From Chitinophaga japonensis (GTDB taxonomy: Bacteria > Bacteroidota > Bacteroidia > Chitinophagales > Chitinophagaceae): a stretch of DNA of 64,000 bases. The first letter of the stretch is position 1, and each line of letters opens with the position of its first letter. Position numbers and translations under genes: made by a program. Shown here in pieces: positions 45,722 to 55,796 of the stretch. Location: contig NZ_VLLG01000002.1 in assembly GCF_007830125.1 (NCBI RefSeq), positions 1,434,550 to 1,498,549 on the forward strand, read 5' to 3'. The notes under the pieces were generated by a model, which saw only the letters and a program-made list of their open reading frames with translations, did no database searches and was not told the origin of the DNA.

Positions 45722-46729
45722 ATGTCTACAGCCAATGCAGAAAAATTGAAGGCGCTCCGCCTCACCATGGACAAGATCGAAAAGGATTTTGGAAAAGGAT
45801 CGGTAATGATGATGGGTGAGCGGGGAACAGACCCCATGGAAGTAATATCCACCGGTTCACTGGGCCTGGATATTGCGCTGGGTATAGGAGGTTTCCCCAA
45901 AGGCAGGATCATTGAGATATATGGACCTGAATCTTCCGGTAAAACAACCGTAGCCATACATACAATTGCAGAAGCCCAGAAGAAGGGCGGTATCTGCGCC
46001 ATCATAGATGCGGAACACGCATTTGACAGCTCTTATGCCCGCCGCCTGGGCGTGGATGTGGACGCCCTGCTGATCTCCCAGCCGGACCACGGTGAGCAGG
46101 CCCTGGAAATTGCGGACCGCCTGATCCTGTCCGGCGCGGTAGATGTAGTGGTGATCGACTCTGTAGCAGCCCTGGTGCCCAAAGGGGAGCTGGAAGGTGA
46201 AATGGGCGACAGCAAGATGGGCCTGCAGGCCCGCCTGATGTCACAGGCCCTGCGCAAGCTCACCGCCACCATTTCCAAGACCAACTGCTGCTGCATATTC
46301 ATTAACCAGTTGCGTGAAAAGATCGGTGTGATGTTTGGCAACCCCGAAACCACCACCGGCGGTAACGCACTGAAGTTCTACGCCTCTGTGCGCCTGGACA
46401 TCCGCCGTATGACGCAGATCAAGGATGGCGACTCCGCCGTGGGTAACCGTGTAAAGGTGAAAGTGGTAAAAAACAAGGTAGCTCCCCCGTTCCGGCAGGC
46501 AGAGTTTGATATCATATTCGGGGAAGGCATCTCCAAAATGGGCGAGGTGCTGGACATGGGCGTAGAGTATGGCATTATACAGAAAAGCGGTAGCTGGTTC
46601 AGCTACGAAGGCAATAAGCTGGGCCAGGGACGCGATGCCGTGAAGCAGTTGCTGAATGATAATCCCGAAGTAGCCGCGGAAGTAGAGGCCAAGATCAAGG
46701 CCAAGATCGCGGAGCAGCAGTCTGCTTAA
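45722..46729 (+). CDS. recA: recombinase RecA
   Basis: RecA forms filaments on single-stranded DNA for homologous recombination and triggers the SOS response. The 335-residue product shows the core: Walker A GPESSGKT (68-75), Walker B-type strand [19 protein letters not shown], the L2 loop region [20 protein letters not shown], and the C-terminal domain with a short, mildly acidic tail. Length and motifs are standard. It is the last gene before a clear terminator at 46869. Confidence 0.98.
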   Translation: MSTANAEKLKALRLTMDKIEKDFGKGSVMMMGERGTDPMEVISTGSLGLDIALGIGGFPKGRIIEIYGPESSGKTTVAIHTIAEAQKKGGICAIIDAEHAFDSSYARRLGVDVDALLISQPDHGEQALEIADRLILSGAVDVVVIDSVAALVPKGELEGEMGDSKMGLQARLMSQALRKLTATISKTNCCCIFINQLREKIGVMFGNPETTTGGNALKFYASVRLDIRRMTQIKDGDSAVGNRVKVKVVKNKVAPPFRQAEFDIIFGEGISKMGEVLDMGVEYGIIQKSGSWFSYEGNKLGQGRDAVKQLLNDNPEVAAEVEAKIKAKIAEQQSA

Positions 46730-46868
46730 CGCGAAGCCGGCGCCCGGCATTTCACCGTCAAATGTCGCCTGTTACAGGCCGGCATGGTCCGCGGCCGCAG
46801 GTAGCAAGGCACACAAACATGACAGTTAGTTTTAGTTATAAGCATTGGGTTAGTTAGTAATTCAAAAT

Positions 46869-46900
46869 CCCCGCCCACTTCTGGGTGGGGAGTTTTTTTT
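46869..46900 (+). terminator. intrinsic terminator after recA
   Basis: CCCCGCCCA (46869-46877) pairs with TGGGTGGGG (46882-46890), followed by AG and eight T residues. It is a textbook rho-independent terminator. The sequence between the recA stop and this point shows no gene. Confidence 0.9.
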
Positions 46901-46971
46901 GTATAGCGGCAGGCTATGATTTACCCGTTTAATTTTTTATATTACACTATTAGCGTTTACCTGCGTAGCCA

Positions 46972-47787
46972 ATGAACTATTGCTTCTGGAACCTCAATAA
47001 CCACGACCTAGCCGACCTGTTGTATGACCTGGTAGAAGAACAAAGCATTGACCTGATATTTCTGGCAGAATGTAACCTGAAGCCGGGAGATGTATTACGA
47101 AAGCTGAACCGCAGCACCAATGCCTTCTACTTTTGCGCCGGGATCAATTGCGATAAGATACAGATATATACCAGATTCAAGGATTCGTTATTGGGGCTGT
47201 TGTCCGAAACCAGGAGAATGACAGCCAGATATTTGTATTCTCCGGTTTTGAGCAATACTATAACTTTGTTATGCTTACACCTTCCAAGCAAGCTATACTG
47301 GACAGGGGACGACCAGGCAGCCTACCTGATGGGTGTAAAGTCTTTTATTGATAGTGTAGAAAGTTTGGTTGGGCATAAGCGAACCGTCGTGTTTGGCGAT
47401 TTTAACATGCATCCCTTTGAACATGGGCTGGTGCAGAGCACCGGTTTCCATACCACCATGGAAAGGACGATCGCGAAGCGGCTGGTAAGAACGGTTGACG
47501 GCGTGGAGTACGACTTTTTTTACAACCCGATGTGGAGCTTTCTGGGGGATCTGGGGAAGGGCAAGGTTTCGGGAACGCATTATTACAGTCCGGCTAAACC
47601 GATCAGCTATCACTGGAACTTGTTTGACCAGGTGATCATGCGGCCTGCGCTGATTGATTACTTTGACGATGAGTACCTGGATATTGTTACGCACATAAAG
47701 GGAACCAGCCTTTTAACAGAGGAGGGTTTGATTGATACCAAACATTTTTCGGATCATTTACCAATAAAATTTTCTTATAACTTGTAA
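46972..47787 (+). CDS. endonuclease/exonuclease/phosphatase (EEP) family protein
   Basis: The 271-residue product has the complete EEP metal and catalytic set: N7 (CFWNLNN), E33 (FLAECN), H103 (LCLHLPSK), D143/N145 (VFGDFNMHP) and D261/H262 (FSDHLPI). It has no signal peptide or membrane segment, so it acts in the cytoplasm on nucleic acid or a phosphoester. It starts just after the recA terminator, and an 11-base gap separates it from an unknown 137-residue gene. Base composition is lower in G+C than recA: three 60-base rows (46981, 47161, 47221) hold 29, 26 and 21 G+C, whereas the row at 46201 holds 39. This suggests transfer. Confidence 0.83.
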   Translation: MNYCFWNLNNHDLADLLYDLVEEQSIDLIFLAECNLKPGDVLRKLNRSTNAFYFCAGINCDKIQIYTRFKDSLLGLLSETRRMTARYLYSPVLSNTITLLCLHLPSKLYWTGDDQAAYLMGVKSFIDSVESLVGHKRTVVFGDFNMHPFEHGLVQSTGFHTTMERTIAKRLVRTVDGVEYDFFYNPMWSFLGDLGKGKVSGTHYYSPAKPISYHWNLFDQVIMRPALIDYFDDEYLDIVTHIKGTSLLTEEGLIDTKHFSDHLPIKFSYNL

Positions 47788-47798
47788 ATATTTAAAAT

Positions 47799-48212
47799 AT
47801 GAGTGAGGCGCCCAATCTATGGCCGGAAGATATTTTAGAGAAGAAGATCACGCTGCCCAAAACCATTTTACTGGACCAGGCAAAGTACCTGTCTGAAATG
47901 AGCAACAACATTCTGACAGTGGAAATAAAAACATCCCCGGCACTGCTGAGCAATGAAAGTAAAGACACGCTTACTGCAAATGGATTGAGACATGAGTTTA
48001 TCATAAAAGTGCCTGCGCTGGGCAACTACCAGTTCCCGCTGCTATGGATACTGCACGGCAGCATACAGGTATATCCCTTCCAACTGTATTCCATACTGGA
48101 GGAAACTTTTTATGATATCCGCGACGAAGAGCACTTTAAAGGCACACTGGCAAAGATCTTCTCTTTCGAGAAAACGAGGAATGCAATCAGCTACATCATG
48201 TCACAGGTATAA
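47799..48212 (+). CDS. unknown protein paired with the EEP nuclease
   Basis: This 137-residue protein has no recognisable domain. Mixed alpha/beta content is suggested: an N-terminal helix (LEKKITLPKTILLDQAKYLSEM), a strand NILTVEIKTSP, then HEFIIKVPALGNYQFPLLWI and a helical end with YSILEETFYDI and NAISYIMSQV. It has no signal peptide or clear membrane span. It follows the EEP gene by 11 bases in the same direction and shares the lower G+C content, so the two probably form one unit. Function unknown. Confidence 0.65.
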   Translation: MSEAPNLWPEDILEKKITLPKTILLDQAKYLSEMSNNILTVEIKTSPALLSNESKDTLTANGLRHEFIIKVPALGNYQFPLLWILHGSIQVYPFQLYSILEETFYDIRDEEHFKGTLAKIFSFEKTRNAISYIMSQV

Positions 48213-48221
48213 ACAGCAGGC

Positions 48222-48839
48222 CTACTGCCCGTTGCCGGCCACCGGCTTCATGTCCTTCCACTTCCACAGGTAGCGGCAGGCATAGGTGCGGTAAGGAGCC
48301 CATTTAGCGGATATTTGCAGCAGCCGCTGCCGCAGCGCCTTTTTATCAGTGGTATCCAGCCGGTAGAGCTTGATCATGCTTTGCTGCAGCCCCAGGTCAT
48401 CTATTGCAAACACATCTTCCCGCCCCAGGTAAAACATCAGCAGCATTTCTACGGTCCAGCGCCCTACTCCTTTAATTTGCGTGAGGTAAGCGATCACCTC
48501 GTCATTGCCCATCTTGTGCAGCTTTTTATCGCTTAGCTTTTCTTCCACGGTAAAGCGCGCTACGTTGTGCACATAGCTCACCTTGGCATTGCTGAGCCCT
48601 ATGCTGCGCAGCACCGGCGCCGGGGTGTCCAGCACCTGCCGGGGGGTAGGCTCTTTGCCATCGTAGAGGGCCAGGAAGCGGGCATAGATCACTTCCGCCA
48701 CCCGAACAGAAAGTTGCTGGCTCATGATGGAGCCGATCAGGCGGAGGGTAATATTTTTTCGTACAGGCAATACCGGTAGCGGGCCATCTATAATGCGCAG
48801 GAGCTTTTTGTCCTTGCATAAATGCGGATGGTACGACAT
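48222..48839 (-). CDS. DNA-3-methyladenine glycosylase, HhH-GPD family
   Basis: This base-excision enzyme removes alkylated purines. The 205-residue product has the helix-hairpin-helix IKGVGRWTVEMLLMF and the catalytic aspartate in FAIDDLGLQQ. The N-terminal helix bundle SIMSQQLSVRVAEVIYARFL is of the AlkA type, but the beta-rich N-terminal domain of E. coli AlkA is missing, as usual in short AlkA-like proteins. It is convergent with the 47799 gene (9 bases between stops). Confidence 0.92.
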   Translation of the reverse strand: MSYHPHLCKDKKLLRIIDGPLPVLPVRKNITLRLIGSIMSQQLSVRVAEVIYARFLALYDGKEPTPRQVLDTPAPVLRSIGLSNAKVSYVHNVARFTVEEKLSDKKLHKMGNDEVIAYLTQIKGVGRWTVEMLLMFYLGREDVFAIDDLGLQQSMIKLYRLDTTDKKALRQRLLQISAKWAPYRTYACRYLWKWKDMKPVAGNGQ

Positions 48840-48852
48840 AACAGGAAGTTTG

Positions 48853-48927
48853 AAGTATGATGTAAGAAATATGATGTAGGGTGCAATCGGTAAGCATCAT
48901 ATTTCTTACCTCTTACATCCTACCTCC
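48853..48927. repeat. palindromic repeat element, family C
   Basis: Left words ATGATGTAAGAAATATGATG (about 48859-48878) are mirrored on the right by CATCATATTTCTTACCTC (about 48896-48913). They flank a short core GGGTGCAATCGGTAAG, and more ATGTAAG-like words extend both arms. It sits between two minus-strand genes. Different words from families A and B, but the same architecture. Confidence 0.65.
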
Positions 48928-49910
48928 TAAAATGGCTGCGCATATACCACCTGCATCAGTGTTTGCCCTACTGCCTGTAGCGTACGCGGATCTATCACGC
49001 TCATATTATCGTTCTCCGTATGCCAGTGCGGCGCAAAGCTGCCGCTGGGCTGCAGGGCAATGATATCGAAGGTGGGTATATGGGCAATGGTATTTACATA
49101 TACGTGATCATCCGTAATGGCGGCGCCGTTGCCTTCGTAACGGAAATAGTCCGAGTAGCCCAGCTTGTTAGCCACGTCCCAGAAAGCTTTCATGGGGCCC
49201 AGCGCATATTGCTGGGAGGTAGCTTCCATGTAGAACTGGGAGCCGCGCCCGCCAACCATATCCAGGAGGATACCGTAATTGGCCTTGTAGCCGGGCACAT
49301 GCGGGTGATGGGCCCAGTACTGTGTGCCTAGGCAAAAGCTGTTCTCCTCCTCGCTCACGCCGGAGTCTTCCACATCGGTCAGCAGCAGGTCTACGCCAAT
49401 GTTGGGCTTTTCCCGGTGAAACTGCCGGGCCAGCTCCAGCAGTACAGCCACGCCGCTGGCGCCATCGTCCGCCCCGTCCAGCTTTTTCGTTTTGTCAAAA
49501 GCGTCCTGGTCCGCGTGGGGCCGGGTATCCCAGTGGGCCAGCAGCAGGATGCGCTGGGTAGCCGCCGGGTTAAAAACGCCAATGATATTGATGCAGGGCA
49601 GCGCCGTTTTTTGAGGGCCGGTTACGGTGGTGCGCTGCACATATACAGTGTCTGCCAGCGGGCGCAGGGTCTGTATCAGCCAGTCCGCGCATTGCTCCTG
49701 CGCGGGTGTGTTGGGAATGCGGGGGCCAAAGCTCACCTGTTTGGCGGTATAGGCATAGGCGCTGTCCGCGTTAAAAGCAGGTACTTTCACGGCAGATATG
49801 GTGGTATTGTCCTCCGAATCGCTGTTCCCGTTATTTGCTGAGGGCTGGCAGGCAAAGGTAAGTAAGGCCATGCCGGCGATGATTGTCCAAAGAGTAGGTT
49901 GCTTAAACAC
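48927..49910 (-). CDS. M28 family peptidase/glutaminyl cyclase-like lipoprotein
   Basis: The 327-residue product has a lipoprotein signal (cysteine 21 in LLTFACQPS) and the M28 zinc fold: HWDTRPHAD (metal histidine), LDGADDGASGVAVLLELAR (bridging aspartate), LLTDVEDSG (catalytic glutamate region) and APHWHTENDNMSV (late histidine). The overall pattern resembles glutaminyl-peptide cyclotransferase, which makes N-terminal pyroglutamate; an aminopeptidase is also possible. Translation begins at GTG 49910 as no ATG is in frame just upstream. It follows cysS by 20 bases. Confidence 0.88.
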   Translation of the reverse strand: MFKQPTLWTIIAGMALLTFACQPSANNGNSDSEDNTTISAVKVPAFNADSAYAYTAKQVSFGPRIPNTPAQEQCADWLIQTLRPLADTVYVQRTTVTGPQKTALPCINIIGVFNPAATQRILLLAHWDTRPHADQDAFDKTKKLDGADDGASGVAVLLELARQFHREKPNIGVDLLLTDVEDSGVSEEENSFCLGTQYWAHHPHVPGYKANYGILLDMVGGRGSQFYMEATSQQYALGPMKAFWDVANKLGYSDYFRYEGNGAAITDDHVYVNTIAHIPTFDIIALQPSGSFAPHWHTENDNMSVIDPRTLQAVGQTLMQVVYAQPF

Positions 49911-49930
49911 GTTCCTGGTGAATATGGTAT

Positions 49931-51427
<1,497 letters not shown>

Positions 51428-51482
51428 AATCCATTATTTCCGGGATTGCAAAGATAGTGATTACTTGTTTGCGGTTGGCTGC

Positions 51483-52619
51483 TTAGTGATCAGCGGAAGT
51501 GCTGTCAGCCTGCAGCGTAAGATTGGCAATAACCGGGTAGTGATCGCTGAGATCGGAGTTGATCTTGCGGAAGCTGTTCACGGTAAATGCTTTATCCGGC
51601 AGTATGTAGTCAATGCGCAGGGTAGGGGCCAGCCCGGTAAAGGTGCGGCCTATGCCGGTGCCTTTTTTGAGGAAGGCGTCCTGCAGGCCGTCCCTGATCT
51701 TGAAATAGGTATAGGATGCGGGCGTATCGTTAAAGTCGCCGCATACCACCACGGGGTACGGGCTTTTACGGATGAAGTCCGCCACGATATCCGCCTGCCG
51801 GCCCCGGCGCTGAAAGGCTTCCTTCATTTTCTGGATGATGCTTTTGGCCGCCACCAGGCCGGTATCTTCCTGGTTCCTGATCTTTTCAATAGAGCGGTAG
51901 TCCTTTTCATTGAAACGGTAAGACTCCAGGTGCATGTTGATGATACGGATGGTATCCCTGCCCCGCACCACGTCTGCATAGATCATGCTTTCGCTGAGCG
52001 GGCCCCTGGAGAGCTTTACTTTTTCAGACTGCACAATGGGGTAACGGGAAAAGATGATGGAGCCCCAGTGCTGCATGCCGTCGCGGTTAAAATCGCTGGA
52101 AAAATAGCGGTAGGGCAGCCGCATCTCCCGGGATATATCTTCCCGGTTGTTGAAGTCGTGTTTTTTTTCCGAAGTATAAAAATCCTGGAAGCAGGCAATA
52201 TCCGGCGACTGTTTTTTTATGAGCGCAAACATGGCCTGCCGGTTGTACTTGCTGTCCTTTTCGCGGTACAGGCCAAACAGTCCTACGTTGTAGCTGATCA
52301 CCGTAATGCTGTTGTCCGGCGCGGTAAACTGTTTTTCCGCATCCGGCCAGTTAAAGGCAATAAAGGCGCTGATGGATTTCCAGCCAACCAGTATAGCGGC
52401 CAGGGACAGCAGGCTGTATCTTATCTTGAACACTACCCAGCAGCAAAAGAACAGCACCACCAGCAGCAACAGGTAAGGAAACAGGAGGGTGATGAAGCTG
52501 ATAGGCCACCAGCGTTCCGGCGATATCCAGGGCGCCAGGCAGGCCAGCAGGAACAGTAGTACAACCCCTGTGTTGATCGCCAGTAAAACTCCTTTTGTGA
52601 ATAATCGGATAAATCTCAC
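51483..52619 (-). CDS. membrane-anchored EEP family protein, paralogue 1
   Basis: The 378-residue product has three N-terminal membrane segments (about 10-29, 41-63 and 69-88). An EEP domain facing the periplasm follows: ITVISYN, a DF in place of the usual metal-binding QE in ACFQDFY, NMHLESYRF, VVCGDFNDTP and LSDHYPVIA. Translation starts at GTG 52619, after an in-frame TAA. A close relative lies directly upstream (52692). The substrate may be a nucleic acid or a phospholipid/inositol phosphate; not determined. Confidence 0.8.
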   Translation of the reverse strand: MRFIRLFTKGVLLAINTGVVLLFLLACLAPWISPERWWPISFITLLFPYLLLLVVLFFCCWVVFKIRYSLLSLAAILVGWKSISAFIAFNWPDAEKQFTAPDNSITVISYNVGLFGLYREKDSKYNRQAMFALIKKQSPDIACFQDFYTSEKKHDFNNREDISREMRLPYRYFSSDFNRDGMQHWGSIIFSRYPIVQSEKVKLSRGPLSESMIYADVVRGRDTIRIINMHLESYRFNEKDYRSIEKIRNQEDTGLVAAKSIIQKMKEAFQRRGRQADIVADFIRKSPYPVVVCGDFNDTPASYTYFKIRDGLQDAFLKKGTGIGRTFTGLAPTLRIDYILPDKAFTVNSFRKINSDLSDHYPVIANLTLQADSTSADH

Positions 52620-52666
52620 CTGTTACCAGACACTTTTGGGCTTAAAGATAGGGAATAATAAAGTGG

Positions 52667-52699
52667 AGACCTGTCAGGTTTTAAAAACCTGTCAGGTCT
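52667..52699. repeat. AGACCTGTCAGG palindromic repeat, family D, copy 2
   Basis: AGACCTGTCAGGTTTT and a near-perfect inverted copy (one mismatch of 16) with a T-run outside form a hairpin between the two EEP paralogues. The right arm overlaps the last codons and stop (TGA) of the 52692 gene, so the element is part of that coding sequence. Confidence 0.75.
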
Positions 52700-53825
52700 T
52701 TTTCTTTAAAGAAAAACTTGCCATCACAGGGAAATGTTCAAATAAAGGATGGTGAAAGGTGCGGTAGCCGTGTATATTGAACCGGCTGTGCGCGAGAATA
52801 TAATCAATACGCAGTGTGGGCGACAGGAAGGAAAGCGTGCGCCCTGTACCGCTGCCCTTTTGCAGGAACGCATCCTGCAGGTGGCGGCTGAGCGTGTAGT
52901 AGGTATAGGAAACGGGGGTATCATTCAGGTCGCCGCAAACAATAACGGGATGGGGGCTTTGCTCCGCCAGGCGTTGCAGCAGGCGGGCCTGCTCCGCCCG
53001 TGCGCTGAAGGTGTGCCGCATCCTGGACAGCAGGGAGCGTGCCGCAGGCAGCTCCGCGCGGCGGCCGTCCATCGTTTTGATGGCGTGTAGCTGGGCCAGG
53101 TCTGCCGCATTGAACATATAGGAGCGCAACTGGGCGGTGCAGACCCGGATGGTATCGCCGTGAACCCGTACATCCGCTTCCAGGATACTGCTGCCGCTAC
53201 CGGCCTCGCTGTAGCCGCAGGGCACTTTACGGGCATGTATCACGGGATAGCGGGAAAAAAGAATGATGCCGTAATGCCAGGTGTTCCACTGCGTTTTGTC
53301 CGAGGTAAAGTAGTAATAAGGGTAGCCCAACTGCTGCTGTATGGCGGCAATATTATTGGTAAGCGCGGGATCATCGTTGGTATAGAATTCCTGCAGGCAG
53401 AGCAGGTCCGGGCTGGCCGCTTTCAATGTTTGCAGGATGCCGCTGTGCAGCTCCTTGTCCAGCCGGTAACCTTTCACGCCCATGCTGCTGGTGTTGAAGG
53501 TCATTACGGTAAAATGCGGGACCGGTTGGCTGCCGGCAGCCATCTCCTCCGCGGGGCGGAGGGATACGCTTACCAGTATGGCCTTGTAGCAGAGCGCGAT
53601 AGCCGCAAGGCACAGCCAGTAATACCATTTTTTATACAAGATCCAGATGGGGATGAACACGAGCGTGATGCACAGCAGTACAGGAAACAGCAGGCCGGCA
53701 AAGCCGCTGGGCCACCAATAATGCGGGCTGATGTAGGGCAGCCAGGCGGAAGTTAACAGCGCAGCTATTAACAGGCCATTGCAGCAAAGCAGCAGTCGGG
53801 GAATAAAGACATGCAATAGTTTCAC
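52692..53825 (-). CDS. membrane-anchored EEP family protein, paralogue 2 (divergent active site)
   Basis: The 377-residue product has the same layout as paralogue 1, with three membrane segments followed by an EEP domain, and clear sequence similarity in blocks (TVMTFNTSSMG, LCLQEFYTND, CGDLNDTPVSYTYY). Two usually conserved positions differ: the H of the NMHLES block is Q (CTAQLRS), and the SDH near the end is FEH. The first metal asparagine and the glutamate are kept. Activity may be altered. Start at GTG 53825. The last three codons lie inside repeat family D. Confidence 0.78.
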   Translation of the reverse strand: MKLLHVFIPRLLLCCNGLLIAALLTSAWLPYISPHYWWPSGFAGLLFPVLLCITLVFIPIWILYKKWYYWLCLAAIALCYKAILVSVSLRPAEEMAAGSQPVPHFTVMTFNTSSMGVKGYRLDKELHSGILQTLKAASPDLLCLQEFYTNDDPALTNNIAAIQQQLGYPYYYFTSDKTQWNTWHYGIILFSRYPVIHARKVPCGYSEAGSGSSILEADVRVHGDTIRVCTAQLRSYMFNAADLAQLHAIKTMDGRRAELPAARSLLSRMRHTFSARAEQARLLQRLAEQSPHPVIVCGDLNDTPVSYTYYTLSRHLQDAFLQKGSGTGRTLSFLSPTLRIDYILAHSRFNIHGYRTFHHPLFEHFPVMASFSLKKKT

Positions 53826-53944
53826 GAAACAGGGGTTATGGCATTGAATTACTTAACCTTATAAAAATAAGGCAAATGCGTGAAAATTACCCTATGCGGC
53901 TGTGTAAATTTTACATTATTATCTGCGGGGCGCTGTGAGGCTGT

Positions 53945-54883
53945 TCAACTTCCCTGGCGGCTGGCCCGGAAAAGGGTTTCGCGTTCTTCCGGCGTAAGGG
54001 AGTGCATGCCCTGCTCATTGATCTTGTCCAGTATTTCGTTCAGGCGTTGCTCCGGTACATTGCCCACCTTACGGTAGGGATTGTTGGCGCCCGGGGTGTT
54101 CAGCCTTTTCTTCACCATAGTTACGTCCGGGTGCTCCTGCTCTGCCGGGTGGAAAATGTGGGTGGCTTTGTAGGTGAGGCGGTTCAGGCCGGCGCCCCAG
54201 TCCCTGCCCTTTTTCCACTGCAGCATGTAGAGGAAGCCGGTAAGGCCGCCGCCTATCAGGGCAGGGAAATAGGTCTGGTAGCTATCGTTGGGGGAGTAGA
54301 TATGGGCGCCTACGTGCAAGGCTACGAAAACGATCGTGATCACCCATAAGGGAATGCCGCCGCCCAGCATGGGAAATATGCGGTAGCCGGGAGCAACGGT
54401 GGTAGCGCCAATGGCCAGAGCCATTACGCTGGCGCCCGCGCCTATCATGGCGCCCTGCGGCAGCAGGGATTCAAAGCCCGGTATGGCGTGCATGCCCATT
54501 ACATAAAAGATGGCCCCGCAAACGCCGCCAAAGAGGTACAGTGGCAGGATGCGCTGGTAGCCGGCCAGGTTTTGCAGCAGGGAACCAAAGCACCACAGCC
54601 ATACCATGTTGCTGAAAATCTGCCAGAAACTGATATGCGAAAACATGAAAGTGATCAGCGTCCAGGGGCGGGTAAGCAGGCGCGCCGGGTTGGCGGGCAG
54701 GGTGGTCCAGGTGAGTATCTCCTGGTTAAACCGCTCCGTGGTGTAACCTTCCATGTTATAAATAACCCGGGTGAACAACAGCAGTATAAACACCGTGAGA
54801 TTTACGACCAGGATCTGGGTAACAATGTTCCGCTCTTCTCCTAAAGTCAGGCTGGGAATCCGTTCTTTTTGCACTGTACGCAT
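53945..54883 (-). CDS. rhomboid-like membrane protein, probably inactive
   Basis: The 312-residue product has six to seven hydrophobic segments of rhomboid type, including FSHISFWQIFSNMVWLWCFG (the HxxxN region, N kept) and PLWVITIVFVALHVG. A C-terminal cytoplasmic region ends EQRLNEILDKINEQGMHSLTPEERETLFRAS, a Bacteroidota rhomboid tail (DUF6576 type). The nucleophile block aligns without gaps as GAGAS against GASGA in the neighbour, so the serine falls on glycine. The histidine motif HFAHLGG is replaced by YFPALIGG. Both catalytic residues therefore seem lost, suggesting a pseudoprotease. Confidence 0.85.
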   Translation of the reverse strand: MRTVQKERIPSLTLGEERNIVTQILVVNLTVFILLLFTRVIYNMEGYTTERFNQEILTWTTLPANPARLLTRPWTLITFMFSHISFWQIFSNMVWLWCFGSLLQNLAGYQRILPLYLFGGVCGAIFYVMGMHAIPGFESLLPQGAMIGAGASVMALAIGATTVAPGYRIFPMLGGGIPLWVITIVFVALHVGAHIYSPNDSYQTYFPALIGGGLTGFLYMLQWKKGRDWGAGLNRLTYKATHIFHPAEQEHPDVTMVKKRLNTPGANNPYRKVGNVPEQRLNEILDKINEQGMHSLTPEERETLFRASRQGS

Positions 54884-54940
54884 GCTACGATCACTTTACT
54901 ATAAAGTTACAAAATTAGGAAAGGTGAAGGGCCATCACCC

Positions 54941-55768
54941 CTAATAAAAATGTCGCCGGTTGTTCCTGTTCCAGTACTTCAGTAAAAGGAAGCTAAACAG
55001 CACGCCACCCAGATGCGCAAAGTGCGCCACATTATCGCCGGCGGAGTTTTGTATGCCCGAGAACAGTTCCAATACAATCAATATGCCAACAAAGTACTTC
55101 GCCTTCAGGGGGAACAGGAAATACAGGAAAATAAGGCTGTTCGGGAACAGGTAGCCGAATGCGAACAGGATGCCGTATACCGCGCCGGATGCGCCCAGTG
55201 TGGCCGTGTTGCGGAATTCGGCCACAAAAGCCTGTACAAACACCTGGGCGTCCTGTATCACCTGGGGATTGCCCGGGGCCATGGCCAGCGCGTTCTTCAG
55301 GCTTTCCGCCGTAAAGGTGCCGGAGCTGAGATCGTACTTGCGGTCCAGCAGTGCAAAATTGGAGTAGGTGGGGTCCTGCAGGAAAGCCTGCGCATCGCGG
55401 GTAAGGTGGATGTTGTCATAGGTGAGCACGCCCATGTGGCACATGGCGGCGCCTATACCGCAGATCACGTAAAATATCAGGAACCTCTTGGGGCCCCATA
55501 CGTTTTCCAGGGTGCTGCCAAACATCCAGAGGGTAAACATATTCATGAACAGGTGGCCGATGGAGCCGTGCATGAACAGGTGGGTAATGACCTGGTGCGG
55601 GCGGAACAGGTCCGAGCCCCAGTAATGCAGGGCAAATGTGTCTATGATCCAGTCGCCCATCATAGGTTCAAGGGTGATCTGTGCCAGGTATACCAATCCA
55701 TTGATGATCAGGAGGTTTTTGATCACCAGGGGGAGAATCTCAAATCTGCCGGGCCTGAATTCGTTCAT
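54941..55768 (-). CDS. rhomboid family intramembrane serine protease
   Basis: The 275-residue product is a rhomboid protease with the HxxxN loop (HLFMNMFTLWMFG), the serine motif TLGASGAVYGILFAFG and the second histidine VAHFAHLGGVLFSFLL. A soluble insert of about 75 residues (120-195) lies between helices 3 and 4, longer than in GlpG. It cuts transmembrane segments of substrates. It lies 58 bases upstream of the dead-looking paralogue; the two may act on the same partners or form a complex. Confidence 0.92.
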   Translation of the reverse strand: MNEFRPGRFEILPLVIKNLLIINGLVYLAQITLEPMMGDWIIDTFALHYWGSDLFRPHQVITHLFMHGSIGHLFMNMFTLWMFGSTLENVWGPKRFLIFYVICGIGAAMCHMGVLTYDNIHLTRDAQAFLQDPTYSNFALLDRKYDLSSGTFTAESLKNALAMAPGNPQVIQDAQVFVQAFVAEFRNTATLGASGAVYGILFAFGYLFPNSLIFLYFLFPLKAKYFVGILIVLELFSGIQNSAGDNVAHFAHLGGVLFSFLLLKYWNRNNRRHFY

Positions 55769-55796
55769 CGTATTAACGGGTCTTTTTTATGAGCTA

